The position numbers and the translations under genes are program-made. Below the pieces are notes generated by a model. It was given only the letters and a program-made list of their open reading frames with translations. It ran no database searches and was not told the DNA's origin. 64,000 nt of DNA from Euborellia annulipes (Eukaryota; Arthropoda; Insecta; Dermaptera; Anisolabididae): NCBI GenBank assembly GCA_023213315.1, contig JAKCPI010002998.1, forward strand, positions 1-64,000, given 5' to 3'. Positions 11,923 to 24,063 of the stretch are shown piece by piece; position 1 is the first letter of the stretch; each line of letters begins with the position of its first letter.

Positions 11923-12163
11923 CCCACGGGGCTTGGAGTAGTTGGTAGCGTGCTAACCTCGTATATCAAACGTCGCGGGTTCGGACCCCAGGCAGTCCGA
12001 TGATTTTATTTAAGGCATTTGGATACGAAATGGCTTAAATAAGAATGTCTGGACCCCAAATAGATATTATCTTATACAACGGCTATCGTATAAAGTCTTA
12101 TATGGCCTAAGTTGCCGAAAAGACAGTGTGAATGAGAAAAGAGTGTGAATGGTTTACTATTTA
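11923..12163 (+). mobile_element. SINE-A (tRNA-derived), with 14-bp target duplication
   Basis: A tRNA-like head with pol III A box (GGAGTAGTTGGTAGCGTG) and B box (GGTTCGGACCC), then a body (CAGTCCGATGATTTTATTTA, GGATACNAAATGGCTTAAAT, AAGTTGCCGAAAAGAC). Flanked by perfect AAATATATCGGCGG at 11909-11922 and 12164-12177, which splits an HPE. This is the best-bounded SINE-A copy and defines the family (about 240 bp). Confidence 0.9.
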
Positions 12164-12240
12164 AAATATATCGGCGGAAACTAAATATAAAGTATGTCGA
12201 CAAAAAATCTGGTGTGGCAAGCACAGAACAAACTTTAAAT

Positions 12241-13650
12241 TAGCAAGGCAGCCTGAACAAAATATATGATAGGGGAAAACAAAAAGAAAAGAAAAAGATG
12301 AATTCAGGAAGCAGGGGGCAAGCCGAAAGTGGGCGACGCAGCTAGTACCTTATAAATTCGTTGCTTTTAAAATATCACATTTATTTATCGCGAAATTCAT
12401 GAAGAGAGAGAGAGAGAGAGAGAGCTTTTTATAAACAAGGTAAATAACAGAGTGTTTGTATTTGAGAGCAAACTTTGCACGGGAGAGTGAGAGATGGTAA
12501 TTGAATAATTGATTTTACGCTCTCGGCTTTTATTATTGTAATAATTAATAATTCTGACGTTATTATATTATATGTTAAATTCAAAAGAAGCATTTTCAAT
12601 TTATGAATCATTCTATAAGCAGAACTCACCTCAAAATATTGCGCACACTTTTAGTGAGGTGTAAATATTTCTATTTGATATTCAGCCTATCGTATCAAAC
12701 AATATACAAACTAGATTTAACCGACAGCAGACTATTTTTCCTGGACTCTTTCGATAACGTCCTCTATAAAGGTCAATTTCCACTAGACGTGCCGTGCCGC
12801 GCCTTGCGATGCCGTCAGCATTTCCACTAGACGAGCCGTGCCGCATCATCCTCAAAAGAAATTTGAACTTAATAGAGAGCCTCTACGATGTCTCTGTTTG
12901 ATCTTGGATCGTTAATTCTCTTGACCCTTCCCTTCTCTCCTATCGGAAAGTCAATTTATTTTTAAGTGAAGCTATATTTTACATTTATCATCATTTGATT
13001 AGCAAATTAATTAATTCAATTAGGGCCTTATGGCTCCACCCTCTTTGCGTTTATTTGACCAGTGGGCGCCATATTGACCCGCCCTTTGCGCTTGATAAGC
13101 CCTAGTAGCTTAGCTTCCATTACATCCAATTACTTTAAAAACCATCTTTATTGTTGATTGAATAACACTAAAAAGGGTTTTTATAAAATAAAAAGGTCAC
13201 GTTTTAAATATTGATTTGGCTTAAAAATGTAAGTTAACAAAACAACTCTAGCCTTTTGTGTTTATAATAAAAAAAAGTGGGGGGGGGGGGAGCGAGGGAA
13301 TAAGAAAGACCTCGTTTCGTTTCAGTTGCGAAAACTCATTTGAAATTTCAGATTTGACGAAAGCCAGCGATAGAAAACATTTTTTTTTTCCAACATAAAA
13401 TTATATTTATTTAACAATTTGGTAGCATGGTGCAAAGGTGAGATAGGCTGGAGGTCCAGGGTTCCGGGAATCATATCAACAAATAAGTATCATACTAACA
13501 AAATTATTAAAAAAAAAAAACTTGATTAAGAAAAGGTAGGGTCCGCCACATGCGGGCCCCCGCCAGCTGGAGGGGGTCCCGGGGGGCAAAGCGGCCAGTC
13601 TTATTCAAATATCGAAAATTATTTAACAATAAAATAATCCCCAATAAAAT
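12241..13650. other. Spacer with transposon-end debris
   Basis: (GA)n at 12402-12424. A direct repeat TTTCCACTAGACG[T/A]GCCGTGCCGC at about 12778-12802 and 12821-12845 looks like one end of a DNA element; no partner end was found. A G run lies near 13278-13290. 13430-13480 has a weak tRNA-like B box (GGTTCCGGGAATC), too decayed to call. GC-rich 13540-13600 matches 34615-34690 in inverted sense. Confidence 0.45.
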
Positions 13651-13769
13651 TCCCGGGAACAGCAGCCAGGGGGAAATAAAAAGCTTTATATTTTGTTGCC
13701 GACGTTTCGAGTGCTAGTCGCACTCATCCTCAGGGATGAGTGCGATTAGCACCCTGGCTGCTGTTCCCG
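13651..13769. repeat. Compact CGAAAC foldback
   Basis: Ends CCCGGGAACAGCAGCCAGGG and its complement CCCTGGCTGCTGTTCCCGG. On the minus strand it carries CTGAGGA, one base, a perfect 6-bp stem GAGTGC/GCACTC with a 5-nt loop, then GAAACGTCGGC. This is one of the clearest copies of the shared hairpin. Confidence 0.8.
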
Positions 13770-14632
13770 GAAGGCTCCCGCCCCTTTCTTGCAATTGAAT
13801 ATCTACAGCCATCCAACTCAAGAAATTTTTATTATTAAAGATATTTCAATTCTTTCTTATCTATCGACTATTTTTTGGGTCTAGTCGAAGAGATACAGCC
13901 ACCGAGATCGCTGTAGTTAAGCAGCTCTGCTAAAATAAAATTAATTAATAATTTTAATTTAATTTAATAATTAAAATTGAAATAAAAAAAACTTGAGGGC
14001 CTAGCAAGAGGAAAGAACAATAGCCACCAGGATTGTTGTAAACGTAACAATGCCAAGTTTTTTTTTCTTCTATTCCTCGTTAATTTTAATTGAGAGAATA
14101 AAATTTGAGTATTCCTCTTGCGCCGACCTTTTTTTTTTTATTTTTCTCCTTTTATTATTATCATCATCTCAAGATATTATTATTAAATCTGTATATATGT
14201 ATGTGTGTGTAAAGTTTATTGTTCGAGATTTTGAGGTCACACGAGAAAAAATCTCGTGGACAAAAAGAGAAAAAAGAAAAAAAAAAAAAAAATTTCAAAA
14301 GGAAAGTTAAAGCCTTGGGAAAAAAAAAAAATTAAAAGGACTCTCTCCCTTTCCCTCCCTCTACAGCCCCTTCCTTTTAAATCCCACACCCTCCAAGGGA
14401 TATGGCGAAACAACAAAACGAAACTAATCTTTAAAGAAAAGATCTTCTTTTCTTTTGAATCGAATAATTTCGAAATTTCGGCTTTTTTTTTAAATATAAT
14501 TTCCCACTTAAGGTGCACACGAGTTGCCCGAGTTAGCCTAGACAAGGGAGCGAAACGTCAGTTAGCAAATAGAATATACAAATGCATAGGAATCCGGGTT
14601 TTAATTATGATAAATTAATTTTGCACTGTCAA
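13770..14632. other. Low-complexity AT-rich DNA
   Basis: Poly-T, poly-A and purine tracts. The overlapping ORFs at 14050-14618 come from homopolymer runs (lysine- or phenylalanine-rich) and are not genes. Confidence 0.5.
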
Positions 14633-14746
14633 GATCTGGAGTGGCCAGCCCGTGGCTCTCCTTGAACATTTTGGCGCGAAATCCATCAGAGAAACAAATA
14701 TCGTACATGAAAAATAAAGTTTTAAACATTTTTAGTGTTATATAAA

Positions 14747-15061
14747 GGCAAGCGCACACGGGGCTTGGAGTAGTCGGTAGCGTGCCTACCTTCTATACCG
14801 AACGTTGCGGGTTCGGACCCCGAAGGTGAGTCACGATGAATTTTATTAAGGGATACCAAATATTCTAATTCAGTCAAGTTACAAACTGTCACCCACGTTT
14901 GTTAACGGGACAGTTTCGTCACAGGAGAAGTTGTTTGTTTGCCCTAGTGACAAATAAGTCACTCTACTGTCACGTCACTTAGTGCCGCTACTCCCATATA
15001 AACCTATGAAATGTGACGGCTCATACTGGTAGTGACAAAAGTCACCCGTGTGCGCATGCCC
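14747..15061. repeat. MITE with 17-bp inverted ends, containing a SINE-A head
   Basis: Left end GGCAAGCGCACACGGG; the complement of the right end is GGGCATGCGCACACGGGTG. A SINE-A head lies inside (14757 to about 14880). Internal GACAGTTTCGTCAC / GTGACAAAAGTCAC words suggest further folding. Confidence 0.5.
14757..14880 (+). mobile_element. SINE-A, 5' fragment
   Basis: A box GGAGTAGTCGGTAGCGTG and B box GGTTCGGACCCC are intact; the body is lost after about 120 bp. Confidence 0.7.
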
Positions 15062-15262
15062 TAATTCTTTACAAAGAATAAGAGTAATACACAATATTAA
15101 ATAATAACTCATTATGTTTTAAGCTTTTTACCCAAAAAAAAGTGTCTATAGTCGGTCTAAATCTAATATGAGGATATATAATTTTATATGCGGCCCATGA
15201 AGTTTGATAAATTCCTAAAGTCGCCCGCAAGGACATTTGGGTTAACCACCTCTGGTCTAAAT

Positions 15263-15810
15263 CCAGAGATCACTGATGAAAGCAGCACAATGACCCGAAA
15301 CCGAGGTATTATAACAAGTTAATGAGAATAAAGAATGGGAGACTAGAAACGAGAAATTAATTTTCCACCATCACAGAGTACGGTCCCATGTTCCTCAATC
15401 CGTTTAAACCTATATGAGTGAGAAATTCTTTTGCGTCCACCATATTCGCCTGACCTTACGCCATCTGGCTATCATTTGTTTAGTTCGATGTAGACTGCCT
15501 TGTTTAGAATACGTTTCACTTCAGTTGACTAGATACATTAATCGCTTCAAAAAATGGGGATGGAAAAAAGAGGAAAAAGTTGTGGCTTTTAATGGAAAAT
15601 ACTTTGAATAAAATTTTTTCCAATTTTCAAAATAACGATTCAAAGTTGAGAAAAAATTCTTAACTTACTACTAAAAAATTAGACAATAGTGTGGATAGGG
15701 GGTCCAGGGAGAGTGAATTTTCTCCCCTATTTAGAAACAAAAACAGTCAGAGGCTGGCGGCTTGTTAAATTAATAAATACGGACTTAAACAAATCAAATA
15801 TTTTTTTTTT
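15263..15810. other. Spacer
   Basis: No gene recognised; short ORFs such as 15414-15611 lack protein-like features. Confidence 0.4.
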
Positions 15811-16510
15811 ACTTTCTCTTACCTATGTATATATGTAATATATATATAGAGAGAAATATTGGATTCATGTCAAAAATTCGATGTCGAGATTTTGATGGAT
15901 CTTCACGTTTTGAGGTCCCCTGAATCCAAAAAGTGGTTTTCGCGACATGGTCTGTCTGGGGGTGGGTGGGTGGGTGTGTGGGTGGGTGGGTGTGGGGGGT
16001 GTGGGTGGGTGGGTGTGTGTTCAATTTTAAGGATGAAGGAATTGAGCTACGAGGTTGAAATTTTATATTTAAGTTAATCACCCCCGGGACCGGAAAAATA
16101 AGCTTTTAATCAAAATCGGCCAAAGAGTACTAGTACTTTACTGATGTACTTTTTCAGTTTTTTTCGATTTTCTCAAAATTTGCTCCAACGATTTTTTTTT
16201 TAAATTCAAAAATCAATTATTTTTTAGATGTTCTTTAAAATGTATATTCTCATTTTGCGATTGAAATCTTCTGAAGACCACTTTACTCTTGTATTTCATA
16301 GGGAAGATAGGAGAAATGTTTGCCATGGTAACAAAATATAAATATTTTCCCATACTTATAAATTTTACATCTGAATTCAAATGTTCCGTACTGTCGGGAA
16401 CTAAATATATGTCGACACAAAAAATCTGGTGTGACAAGCACAGAACACAACTTTCGATTACCGAAGGTAAGAGAAAGTTGTGGCTGTGCGCCAGTCACAC
16501 CAGATTTTTT
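15811..16510 (+). repeat. HPE, full-length copy
   Basis: The forward reference copy. TATATA hairpin 15811-15865, GAGGTCCCCTGAATCC at about 15912, an expanded GGGTGGGTGGGTG patch 15959-16018 where other copies have TG repeats, AAAGTACTAGTACTTTACTG-like palindrome at about 16124, end hairpin 16425-16508. It is 700 bp long and flanked by T-rich and A-rich DNA without a clear duplication. Confidence 0.85.
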
Positions 16511-17185
16511 ATTAAGTGAATTTAAAAGACTGTCGCCTCTATAAAATAAAAGAGATGCAAATTACCATGTGACATAGATTATATAGAATAAAATTAAGAC
16601 AATTAAAAGGTCAAGAGTGAATTAGAAATTTCCCTACGATATATTTGAAATGTTAATTAAAAATAAACGCGTCGAAATTAATGAAGAGAAGATATGTAGA
16701 TAAAGAGAGTGAGACATACGGGAAATGAAATTTAAATAAGCCATTGAATATATAATAACCCTGAGGGGTGAGAGAGAGAGGGAGAAAAGAGGGAGGGGGT
16801 CGTTTTTCTACATCCCTCTCTGTTTTTATTTTTTGATTCATTCATCTCGGCTCTTTAGTGACACGGACCAAATCGGCAAATTCATTTCCAATTATCTGTT
16901 TAATGAAGTGATATGAAGAAGAAAATAATAATAACGCCTTGGGCTATTACAGAAGATGGTCCAAATTCGGGCTACCATTTTCATTTAAAAATATCGTGAA
17001 GGCTGAAACTTTCCAAAATAATCATAAACAAGTGGTCAAGTTAACTAAGGTGCTATGGGAAACTAAATATAACTCGACACAAAAAAAATCTGGAGAGTGA
17101 CAAGCACGGTACACAACTTTATCTTTCCTTATGCCTGAGTACAAAAAAAGTGGGTGCCGCGAAATTGTCAGTCTCTGTGTGTGTT

Positions 17186-17216
<31 letters not shown>

Positions 17217-17249
17217 CTTGACATGCTTTTATTTATTGTTTATCGATAT

Positions 17250-17283
<34 letters not shown>

Positions 17284-17453
17284 GAGAGCATATTAAAGAG
17301 ATTCTTGTGAAACTTTTTTTTTTTTATTGGATATTATTTATACCATGTATGCATCTAAATTTTAAATAAAATTTTCTGCTTTTTAATTTTGTTAAAACAA
17401 AGAGAAAAAAAAAAAAAAAAAAAATTTGAGATATTGATAAAATATTATGTATG
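16511..17453. other. AT-rich spacer with an HPE end fragment
   Basis: 17045-17115 is a decayed HPE end (AACTAAATATAACTCGACAC, AAATCTGG). Poly-A 17190-17215, (TC)n 17252-17281. No gene recognised. Confidence 0.5.
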
Positions 17454-17461
17454 CATCGCAT

Positions 17462-17694
17462 CATAGGCGTAGCCAGGGGGGGGTTTGGGGATTCAACCCC
17501 CCCATGGGACCCAAGTCATGACTAAATATTTAATACAAATTATAATTCATATAGGGTAAGAGAAAGTAAAATATAATAATTTACTCTAGGTAAAAAAACA
17601 AACCAAAATGATTTATAAATACCCTAAAATAATCTTAAATTTTTGAAAAAAATTCTTGATCCCCCCCCATCAAAAATTTCTGGCTACGCCAATC
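17462..17694. mobile_element. hAT-type MITE, GGCGTAGCCAG ends, 8-bp duplication
   Basis: Starts CATAGGCGTAGCCAG and ends CTGGCTACGCCAATC; perfect CATCGCAT at 17454-17461 and 17695-17702. The duplication length and the ends fit hAT. It includes a small HPE scrap (GGTAAGAGAAAGT near 17558). Relatives: 32510-32683 and a single end at 37317. Confidence 0.8.
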
Positions 17695-17933
17695 CATCGC
17701 ATAATTTTAATGTAGAAAAAATAGGAATAAAATTGTATGCTCCCCCCCAACGCTTTCGTCTTTCTCCTTCTCGATCAGAATAATATAAAGATATCGTAAG
17801 AAAATGATAGCATTTTCTAACATTTAACATTTGCTCTATGGAAGGAAGAGCCGAAAAGTCAATTTGAAAAATTTCAAATACATCAGTAAAGTGTGCTTCA
17901 AACAATTTTCCCAAAAAATTTTACTGATATACT

Positions 17934-18195
17934 TTTTAAAGGGCATATAAAAAATAATTGGTTTATGAATTTTAATCAAAGTCGTTGGAGCAAATTTTGA
18001 GAAAATCGAAAAAAACTGAAAAAGTACTCTTGGGTGTGGCCGATTTTGAACAAAAGCTTCGTGTAAAGTCCCAGTAGGGTACCTAATTTAAATATAAAAT
18101 TTCAATTTTCGTTTTTGAGACATCAAAAATTCGACAGTGAATTTTTGACATGAATTCTTTCTATACCATATTACTACGTATAGGTAAGAGAAATT
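17934..18195 (-). repeat. HPE, 5'-side partial copy
   Basis: Reversed HPE body and TATATA hairpin with the TG patch deleted, ending GGTAAGAGAAAT. Confidence 0.75.
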
Positions 18196-18687
18196 AATAG
18201 AGGCTTACAAGAGACTCGATTTAAATAAAATTTGGTATAACATTAGACACGTAAATTTTTATTTTAATCCAGTGATAATGATATTAATAAAATTTGTTGT
18301 AATGAATTGGAAGCAATTAATTTTGTAAAAGAGATGAGAGAGAGAGATTGCAAAAGAAAATTAAATTCTCCACCAATCGAATTGAGAAGCCTCTTTTGGG
18401 TGAGAGAGAGAGAAGCCTTTGGTAGGAGGAGATAAAGCAAATAGACACAGTACTCTCTATATTTGTGTGTGTTTAATTGAGGGTGGGGGGATGGATTCCC
18501 TTTATGGACAATAGACAAGGTCCACAATTCGGGGAGCAAACTCAAATGCCAATTGTGTAAAGCATACAGAGAGAACATACCCAACTCCTGTTTGGTAACA
18601 TTAGAGACGTTATTTAAGGGAATAGGTAAGGCTTTTAGAGAAGTCAGAGCTGGAACGGATTTAAACGATCGCCCCAAATGTGGATCA
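18196..18687. other. Spacer
   Basis: AT-rich with GA tracts (18316-18345, 18401-18415). The 137-codon ORF at 18264-18677 has no recognisable domain and is probably chance. Confidence 0.4.
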
Positions 18688-18830
18688 GGGCTAGAGCATT
18701 AGCTTCTGGTACCAAAGGTCAAGGGTTCGCATCCCGTCTCATGAGATGAAAATTTATTTGAGACGGGGTCTGAATGGCCTTAGATGTCAAAAAAGACCTT
18801 AAATGAAATATAAAAAAAAAAAAATCCCCA
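18688..18830 (+). mobile_element. SINE-B (tRNA-derived), partial
   Basis: B box GGGTTCGCATCCC, then GAGACGGGGTCTGAATGGCCTT and AAAGACCTTAAAT before an A tail. SINE-B is distinct from SINE-A: its tail is GGGGTCTRAATGGCCTTAGA. The A-box side is diverged. Confidence 0.7.
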
Positions 18831-18995
18831 AATGGGGAGTCTCAACAAATTCAGAATTTTCCCATTGGAAAGCATTGGGTTCTATCTTGTCTATGAAATA
18901 TCAGTCAATTAATATTAAAAATAAATTAACTAAATCTCTCAAATGAAAAATAAGTACGGTAAATTTAATATTTAAATAAATTTTCTCTTTTTTTT

Positions 18996-19647
18996 ACTTT
19001 ATATATATATGTTAATATATATAGAGAGAAAAAGTATTAGATTCATGTCAAAAATTCGATGTCGAGATTTTGATGGATATACACGTTTTGAGGTCCCCTG
19101 AATCCAAAAAAGTGGTTTTCGCGACATGGTCTGTCGTGTGTGTGTGTGTCTGTGAACAAATATCTCAAGAACGAAAAGAGCTAGGAGGTTGAAATTTTAT
19201 ATTTAAGTTAGGCACCCCCGTGGGACGTGACACGAAGCTTTTAATCAAAATCGGCCAAAAAGTACTAGTACTTTACTGATGCACTTTTTCAGTTTTTTTC
19301 GATTTTCTCAAAATTCGCTCCAACGATTTTTTTTAAATTCAAAAATCAATTATTTTTTAGATTCGCTTTAAAACGTATATTCTCATTTTATCATTGAAAT
19401 CTTCTGAAGACCACTTTACTCTTGTACTCCATAGAAAAGATAGGAGAAATGGTTGTCATGGTAACAACATATAAATATTTTGCCATACTTATATATTTTA
19501 CATCTTGAAAATCGAATGTACCGTACTGTCGGAAACTAAATACATGTCGACACAAAAAATCTGGTGAGACAAGCACAGAACACAACTTTCGATTACTGAA
19601 GGTAAGAGAAAGTTGTGTGCTGTGCGCCAGTCACACCAGATTTTTTT
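18996..19647 (+). repeat. HPE, full-length copy
   Basis: All landmarks present: TATATA hairpin, GAGGTCCCCTGAATCC, GTCTGTCGTGTGTGTG, AAAGTACTAGTACTTTACTG, end hairpin 19556-19645. About 652 bp. Confidence 0.85.
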
Positions 19648-20502
19648 CTTTTTTCTTTAACAGATTTTGATGGATCTTAACTTTTTTTTTTTTTTTTTTT
19701 AGTTTAGTTTAGTATCGAGTAAAAAAAAGTACTAGTGTTGAAACAAAAGTATCGATACTTTTTTCGTGTCCCAAGGTATGTACAATATCTCATAGAGGAC
19801 GATAAGGAGAGTACAGAAATATGAGAACTGATACAAATGAATTATCTACACCCTGTGCATACCGACATACCGTATATCAAGAGTTAGAGGAATTAATTTT
19901 ATATTTTACTTTGTGCCCTCGGGCCTTGGTGTAGTTGCTAGAGTGCTGGCCTTCTATACCAAGGGTTTTTACAAAAAAAAAAAAATAAACTTTTCATTCG
20001 CTTCTTTCTAGATCAAACAAAGTCGAAAAAGAATCAATAGTTTAAAGATTAAATTTTTTAATTTCTTCAATGAAAAATGAAATAAAAAAAAGATTTTATT
20101 AATGTATTAAGTAATAACATTTTTATATTTAAGCAACTAAGATAAAAAAAAAGAATATAAAAATACAATAATTAAGTAAAATTGAACTCTCAATAAGAAC
20201 GAAGCAAGCAATCCTCCCAACTACACCCACCATTACATAATTAAACTGTATAAGAGAGGGAGAGAGATAAGTAGACCAAGAGGACAATGAAAGGAAGACG
20301 AGGGATGCTGTTGCGTCTCCAAAGCGCACTTTTGTACTCTATAGGGCATATTGTATCATATAACTAGCTTTGGCCTTCGCCACCTGAGACACTCACCAGA
20401 TGCGTCTACCGACTATAAAAAACAACATTACCTATTCATTAGGGAATTAAAAATAATTTCTAAAATTAAAATTTCGCAAGAGATTAGATATTATATATTA
20501 AC
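19648..20502. other. Spacer with a SINE-A head fragment
   Basis: 19918-19965 is a SINE-A/B-like head (CCTCGGGCCTTGGTGTAGTTG) cut off before the B box. The rest is AT-rich. ACTAGCTTTGGCCTTCGCC at 20362 resembles a Helitron-type terminus but is isolated. Confidence 0.4.
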
Positions 20503-20545
20503 TAGTCGCGCCACCCGCCTTATGCGGGTTCTCTATAACTTTCTC
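20503..20545 (-). repeat. Helitron-like 3' terminus
   Basis: On the minus strand, ACCCGC-ATAA-GGCGGGT forms a hairpin followed by GGCGCGACTAG and then T. A hairpin just before CTAG, with T after it, is the Helitron 3' signature. No matching TC start was traced. Confidence 0.5.
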
Positions 20546-20871
20546 TAATCATATACAGTAATAGTTTCAGACAATTCGTTTTAGATAATTGATATAAATA
20601 TTCATATCTAGCTCAATAACAAGTATAGCCCAGTTTTGTGTATTTTATAAATATTTATTACATGTAAATATTTCGATGAGGATCATAAGAAAATATATAT
20701 AGCTATATTTTTTATATATTTGCGTTAAAAGCCCTAATGACTTTAAAAAAAAAGTTCCCTGGTTAATTGATTTTGTTTCCCAATGGGAAAATCCTGAATT
20801 TTCAAAAAAAAATTTCCCGCAAGGTAAGAGATGTTGACAAATGTCAATATCGATAATCTAAAAGCAAAGGG

Positions 20872-20965
20872 GTGCGAGTTCGGATCCGAAACAGCCCGAT
20901 GAATGTGTATTTGGATACCAAATGATATAAATAAATGTGCCTGGACCCCCACATATATTCTATTT
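20872..20965 (+). mobile_element. SINE-A, middle fragment
   Basis: Holds the B-box side (GAGTTCGGATCCGA), GGATACCAAATGATATAAAT and CTGGACCCCCA. Both ends are missing. Confidence 0.6.
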
Positions 20966-21035
20966 AAATAATGATTAAACGTATGGAGAAAAGGCAGGAA
21001 AACAATTTTACCAGTATATGGTCACAAAAAATCTG

Positions 21036-21206
21036 GTGGAGTAGAGTGGGAATAAAAATAAGAGAGAGGCAGCTAATTAGAAATGTTTTCCTGTTTAGGA
21101 CCATCTTCAGTTCTAAACAGGACCGAAACGTCAGCAATGAGGGGAAATTAACGAAATTATAATTAGCTGCTTTCTCTGTTTGATTTTTATTCTCATTCTA
21201 CTTCAT
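21036..21206. repeat. CGAAAC foldback
   Basis: Arms GTAGAGTGGGAATAAAAAT and its near-complement ending ATTCTACTTC; AGCTAATTA / TAATTAGCTGC inside. Near the centre, AACAGGACCGAAACGTCAGC on the plus strand. The two arms' hairpins overlap. Confidence 0.65.
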
Positions 21207-21322
21207 CAATAACACCAGCCATAAAAACTTAAAATACTAAGCTAGAGATAGTATAATCAGAGGATGAAATTTGCAAGATATCAATGAAACGCCCAATTTA
21301 CGAGGTTCCAATCTAAATTTAT

Positions 21323-21510
21323 GCCCGGGAGCCGTGGCTCAGTGGGAAGACATTAGCTTCTCGCACCGGAGTCCCGGGTTCGCTTCCCATCCCAAGCGAG
21401 AAAAATTTATTTCATTTGATTTGACTACAAATCATTTGAAATAAATAGGGATGGGGTCTAAATGGCCTTAGATGCCGAGAAGGACCTTAAAAAAAAAAAA
21501 AAAAAAAAAA
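21323..21510 (+). mobile_element. SINE-B, full copy with target duplication
   Basis: tRNA-like head with A box (GTGGCTCAGTGGGAAGACA) and B box (GGGTTCGCTTCCC), body with AAATAGGGATGGGGTC and AATGGCCTTAGATGCCGAGA, A tail 21489-21510. Perfect ATCTAAATTTAT at 21311-21322 and 21511-21522. This copy defines SINE-B (about 188 bp). Confidence 0.9.
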
Positions 21511-21522
21511 ATCTAAATTTAT

Positions 21523-22054
21523 TGGATCATCCTCAAGTGTTAGGGAGTTATCTCTCTTTCAGTCAATAATGTCAGAACTAACACGTTCTGGTTACTCCAA
21601 GAAAAAACTTTAATAAGAATAATACTGAGGCGGGACCCCGTTTTCTTCCTCAGGAGAAGGCATCTCAAAATTAGAGTTAAGATAATTTTTGCCATGAAAT
21701 GGATTTGAACTAAATGCTTTATCGATTCCTCATAAATTATAAGGTATTATGTCGTCAGTGAATAATTTATATTTTTAAAATTTAAAAAAAAATCATCATC
21801 GTCACATGTTTATATCATTTTTTGTTTATAATATATTCACATATGACCAAAGACGGATTAATGTTGGTTAGAAGATTCAATTTACAGGAAGGCTTCTCTG
21901 GGGGATTAAATTTATTTTATATAATAAAGTGGAACCTCGCTTAACGAGTTTAATTCGTTCTACAATCAAACTCGTAAAGGGAAACAAACACTCGTTATGC
22001 GAAACAATTTTTCTCACATAAATCAATGTAAAATACGATAATGCGTTCCATGCA
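21523..22054. other. Spacer with a DNA-transposon end
   Basis: 21925-22052 begins AGTGGAACCTCGCTTAACGA, holds CTCGTTATGCGAA and AATGCGTTCCATG, and is joined abruptly to an HPE at 22055. It looks like one terminus of a cut-and-paste element; no partner end here. The preceding 400 bp shows nothing. Confidence 0.4.
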
Positions 22055-23620
22055 AACTTTCGATTACCGAAGGAAAGAGAAAGTTGTGTTCTGTGCTTGC
22101 ACACCAGATTTTTTTGTGTCGATATATATTTAGTTCCCGATAGTACGGTACATTCGAATTTCAAGATGTAAAATTTATAAGTATGGAAAAATATTTATAT
22201 TTTGTTGGCATGGCACCATTTCTCCTATCTTTTCTATGGAGTACAAGAGTAAAGTGGTCTTCAGAAGATTTCAATTGCAAAATGAGAATATACATTTTAA
22301 AGAGAATCTAAAAAAATAATTGATTTTTGAATTAAAAAAAAAAAATCGTTGGAGCGAATTTTGAGAAAATCGAAAAAAAACTGAAAAAGTGCATCAGTAA
22401 AGTACTAGTAGTTTTTGACCGATATTGTTTACAAGCTTATTGTCACGCCCTAGGGGGGGGGTGCTTAACTTAAATATAAAATTTCAATCTCCTAGTTCAT
22501 TTTCTTCATGCTTTAAATTGGATATCCCCCTAACATTCGGACAGACACACACACAAAGACAGACCATGTCGCGAAAATCACTTTTTTCGATTCAGGGGAC
22601 TCCAAAACGTGTATATTAGGGTGGCCGCAAAAAACAAAATTTTTTAATTTCTTTGGGCCGAACATCCTAAAAGTTGTCTTTTGGCTAGAAAATGATAATG
22701 GCAAAGTTTTAGCTAAATTGGGTAACGTTAACCCGTGCCTCATCGGGGTTAAAATTTTGAAAAAGTGCGATTTTATCTAAAAATTCGCAGTTTTTACTTC
22801 ATAAAACGAAAACAAAGTATCGTAGAAAAATGAATCTTGGCTCATTTCATAGCAAATTTAATTCTCTTGAGGTTTTATAATAACCATTTTTTCATTAAAA
22901 CTTATAGATTTAGTGATATTTACAAATTAGCATTTCGGTTTTGATATATTGCTCTTTCTGAAAAATAAGTGGAAAATCACAATATAGACCATTCGATATA
23001 ACAATTTGCCGGGAAAATATTCCGAAGGGAATGAAATTTTTACTACCCCATACTCTAGAATGCCAATCCTAAATTTTCGACCTCGAGGACCGTGTGGGGG
23101 GGGGGGGGGGAGGGGGACAAAAACCTCAAAAATTTGAGAAATCTTCAGGTTTTTGCTTATATCTCGTAAACTATTTATATTTTGTCAAATTAACCGGCCG
23201 TATTTCGGTTAGTATTGAGTCTACGAATTCGTTTTATGTACCAAATTTTAGCAAATTTAATGCTCTACAACTTTGTATTGTGCTATATTTCACAAAATAT
23301 AAATAGTTTAAGAGATATAAGCAAAAACCTGAAGATTTCTCAAATTTTTGAGGTTTTTGTCCCCCCTCCCCCTCCCCCACACGGTCCTCGAGGTCGAAAA
23401 TTTAGGATTGGCATTCTAGAGTATGGGGTAGTGAAAATTTCATTCCCTTCGGAATATTTTCCCGGCAAAATGTTATATCGAATGATCTATATCAGTGATT
23501 TCCAAACTTTATGTTACCACGCCTCCCTTAAAAATATTTAATCTTATGAAGCCCCCCCTCCCCCATTTTATAAAATAATACAAAAAAAAAATTTTTAATG
23601 CTAAAAAATATAATTTTATA

Positions 23621-23803
23621 TTAAAGCGGAGTCAAAAAAAAAAAATTCCTAGTTATTGAATGAAAATTTTGAATGAAAAATTACAATTATAATTTTGAAA
23701 TTAAAATTTTCTTTTATTCTCGCCTCCGGCTCTTAAGAAGGCCGAAACGTCACAATAATTTTGGCTGCATATGACTAGGAATTTTTTTTTTACTCCGCGA
23801 GAA
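23621..23803. repeat. CGAAAC foldback inside the composite
   Basis: Arms GCGGAGTCAAAA / TTTTACTCCGC with AATTCCTAGTTA / TGACTAGGAATT. Contains GGCCGAAACGTCACAATAAT and GGCTGC, as in the other foldbacks. Confidence 0.65.
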
Positions 23804-24063
23804 TAAATAAAAAAAATATTTTTTTTTATTTATTCTTATTTATATTAAAACTAGCAATCATTTGGAAAATTGGTCCTGGTGGCCAATATTCGCCCCTCCC
23901 CTTAGGCTAGTTATTTTATTTTGAAATTATTTTATTTTAATTTTAAACCCTTAATCCACCCCTGAGTAAAAGTATATTAAAGTAATTTGATTAACAAAAA
24001 TATAGGCCAAATAGGAAGAATATAATGGTAAATAATGGTGACTTAAGAAAAGATTTTTAAAAT

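Larger units (their letters stand above)
9222..12240 (+). repeat. HPE copy split by a LINE and a SINE
   Basis: The left hairpin half (TTTCTCTTACCTATAT, 9222-9236) and the body (from AAAGTATTGGATTCATG at about 11445 to 11922, resuming at 12178) form one HPE. The LINE at 9237-11421 sits in its TATATA loop and SINE-A at 11923-12163 sits in the body. The end hairpin (12190-12240) is incomplete. The order is plain: HPE first, then LINE and SINE. Confidence 0.85.
14633..15262. mobile_element. Possible hAT-like remnant holding a nested MITE and SINE piece
   Basis: The left edge CTGGAGTGGCCAGCCCGTGG and right edge GTTAACCACCTCTGG resemble hAT termini of the CAGNGGTGGCCAACC type, and TGCGGCCCATGAAG (15191) recalls the same class. 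No duplication found; boundaries uncertain. Confidence 0.3.

Noticed and set aside
11940..12000. tRNA gene (A and B boxes) here and in similar places
   Set aside because: All such boxes lie in SINE-A or SINE-B heads with fixed bodies, A tails and target duplications; no cloverleaf with a paired acceptor stem was found.
14050..14618. Three overlapping ORFs of 86-120 codons
   Set aside because: They arise from A/T homopolymers and CT-rich DNA; no protein-like composition, and they overlap on both strands.
15809..16081. His/Pro/Thr-rich 90-codon ORF
   Set aside because: Read-through of the GGGTGGGTG patch in an HPE copy.
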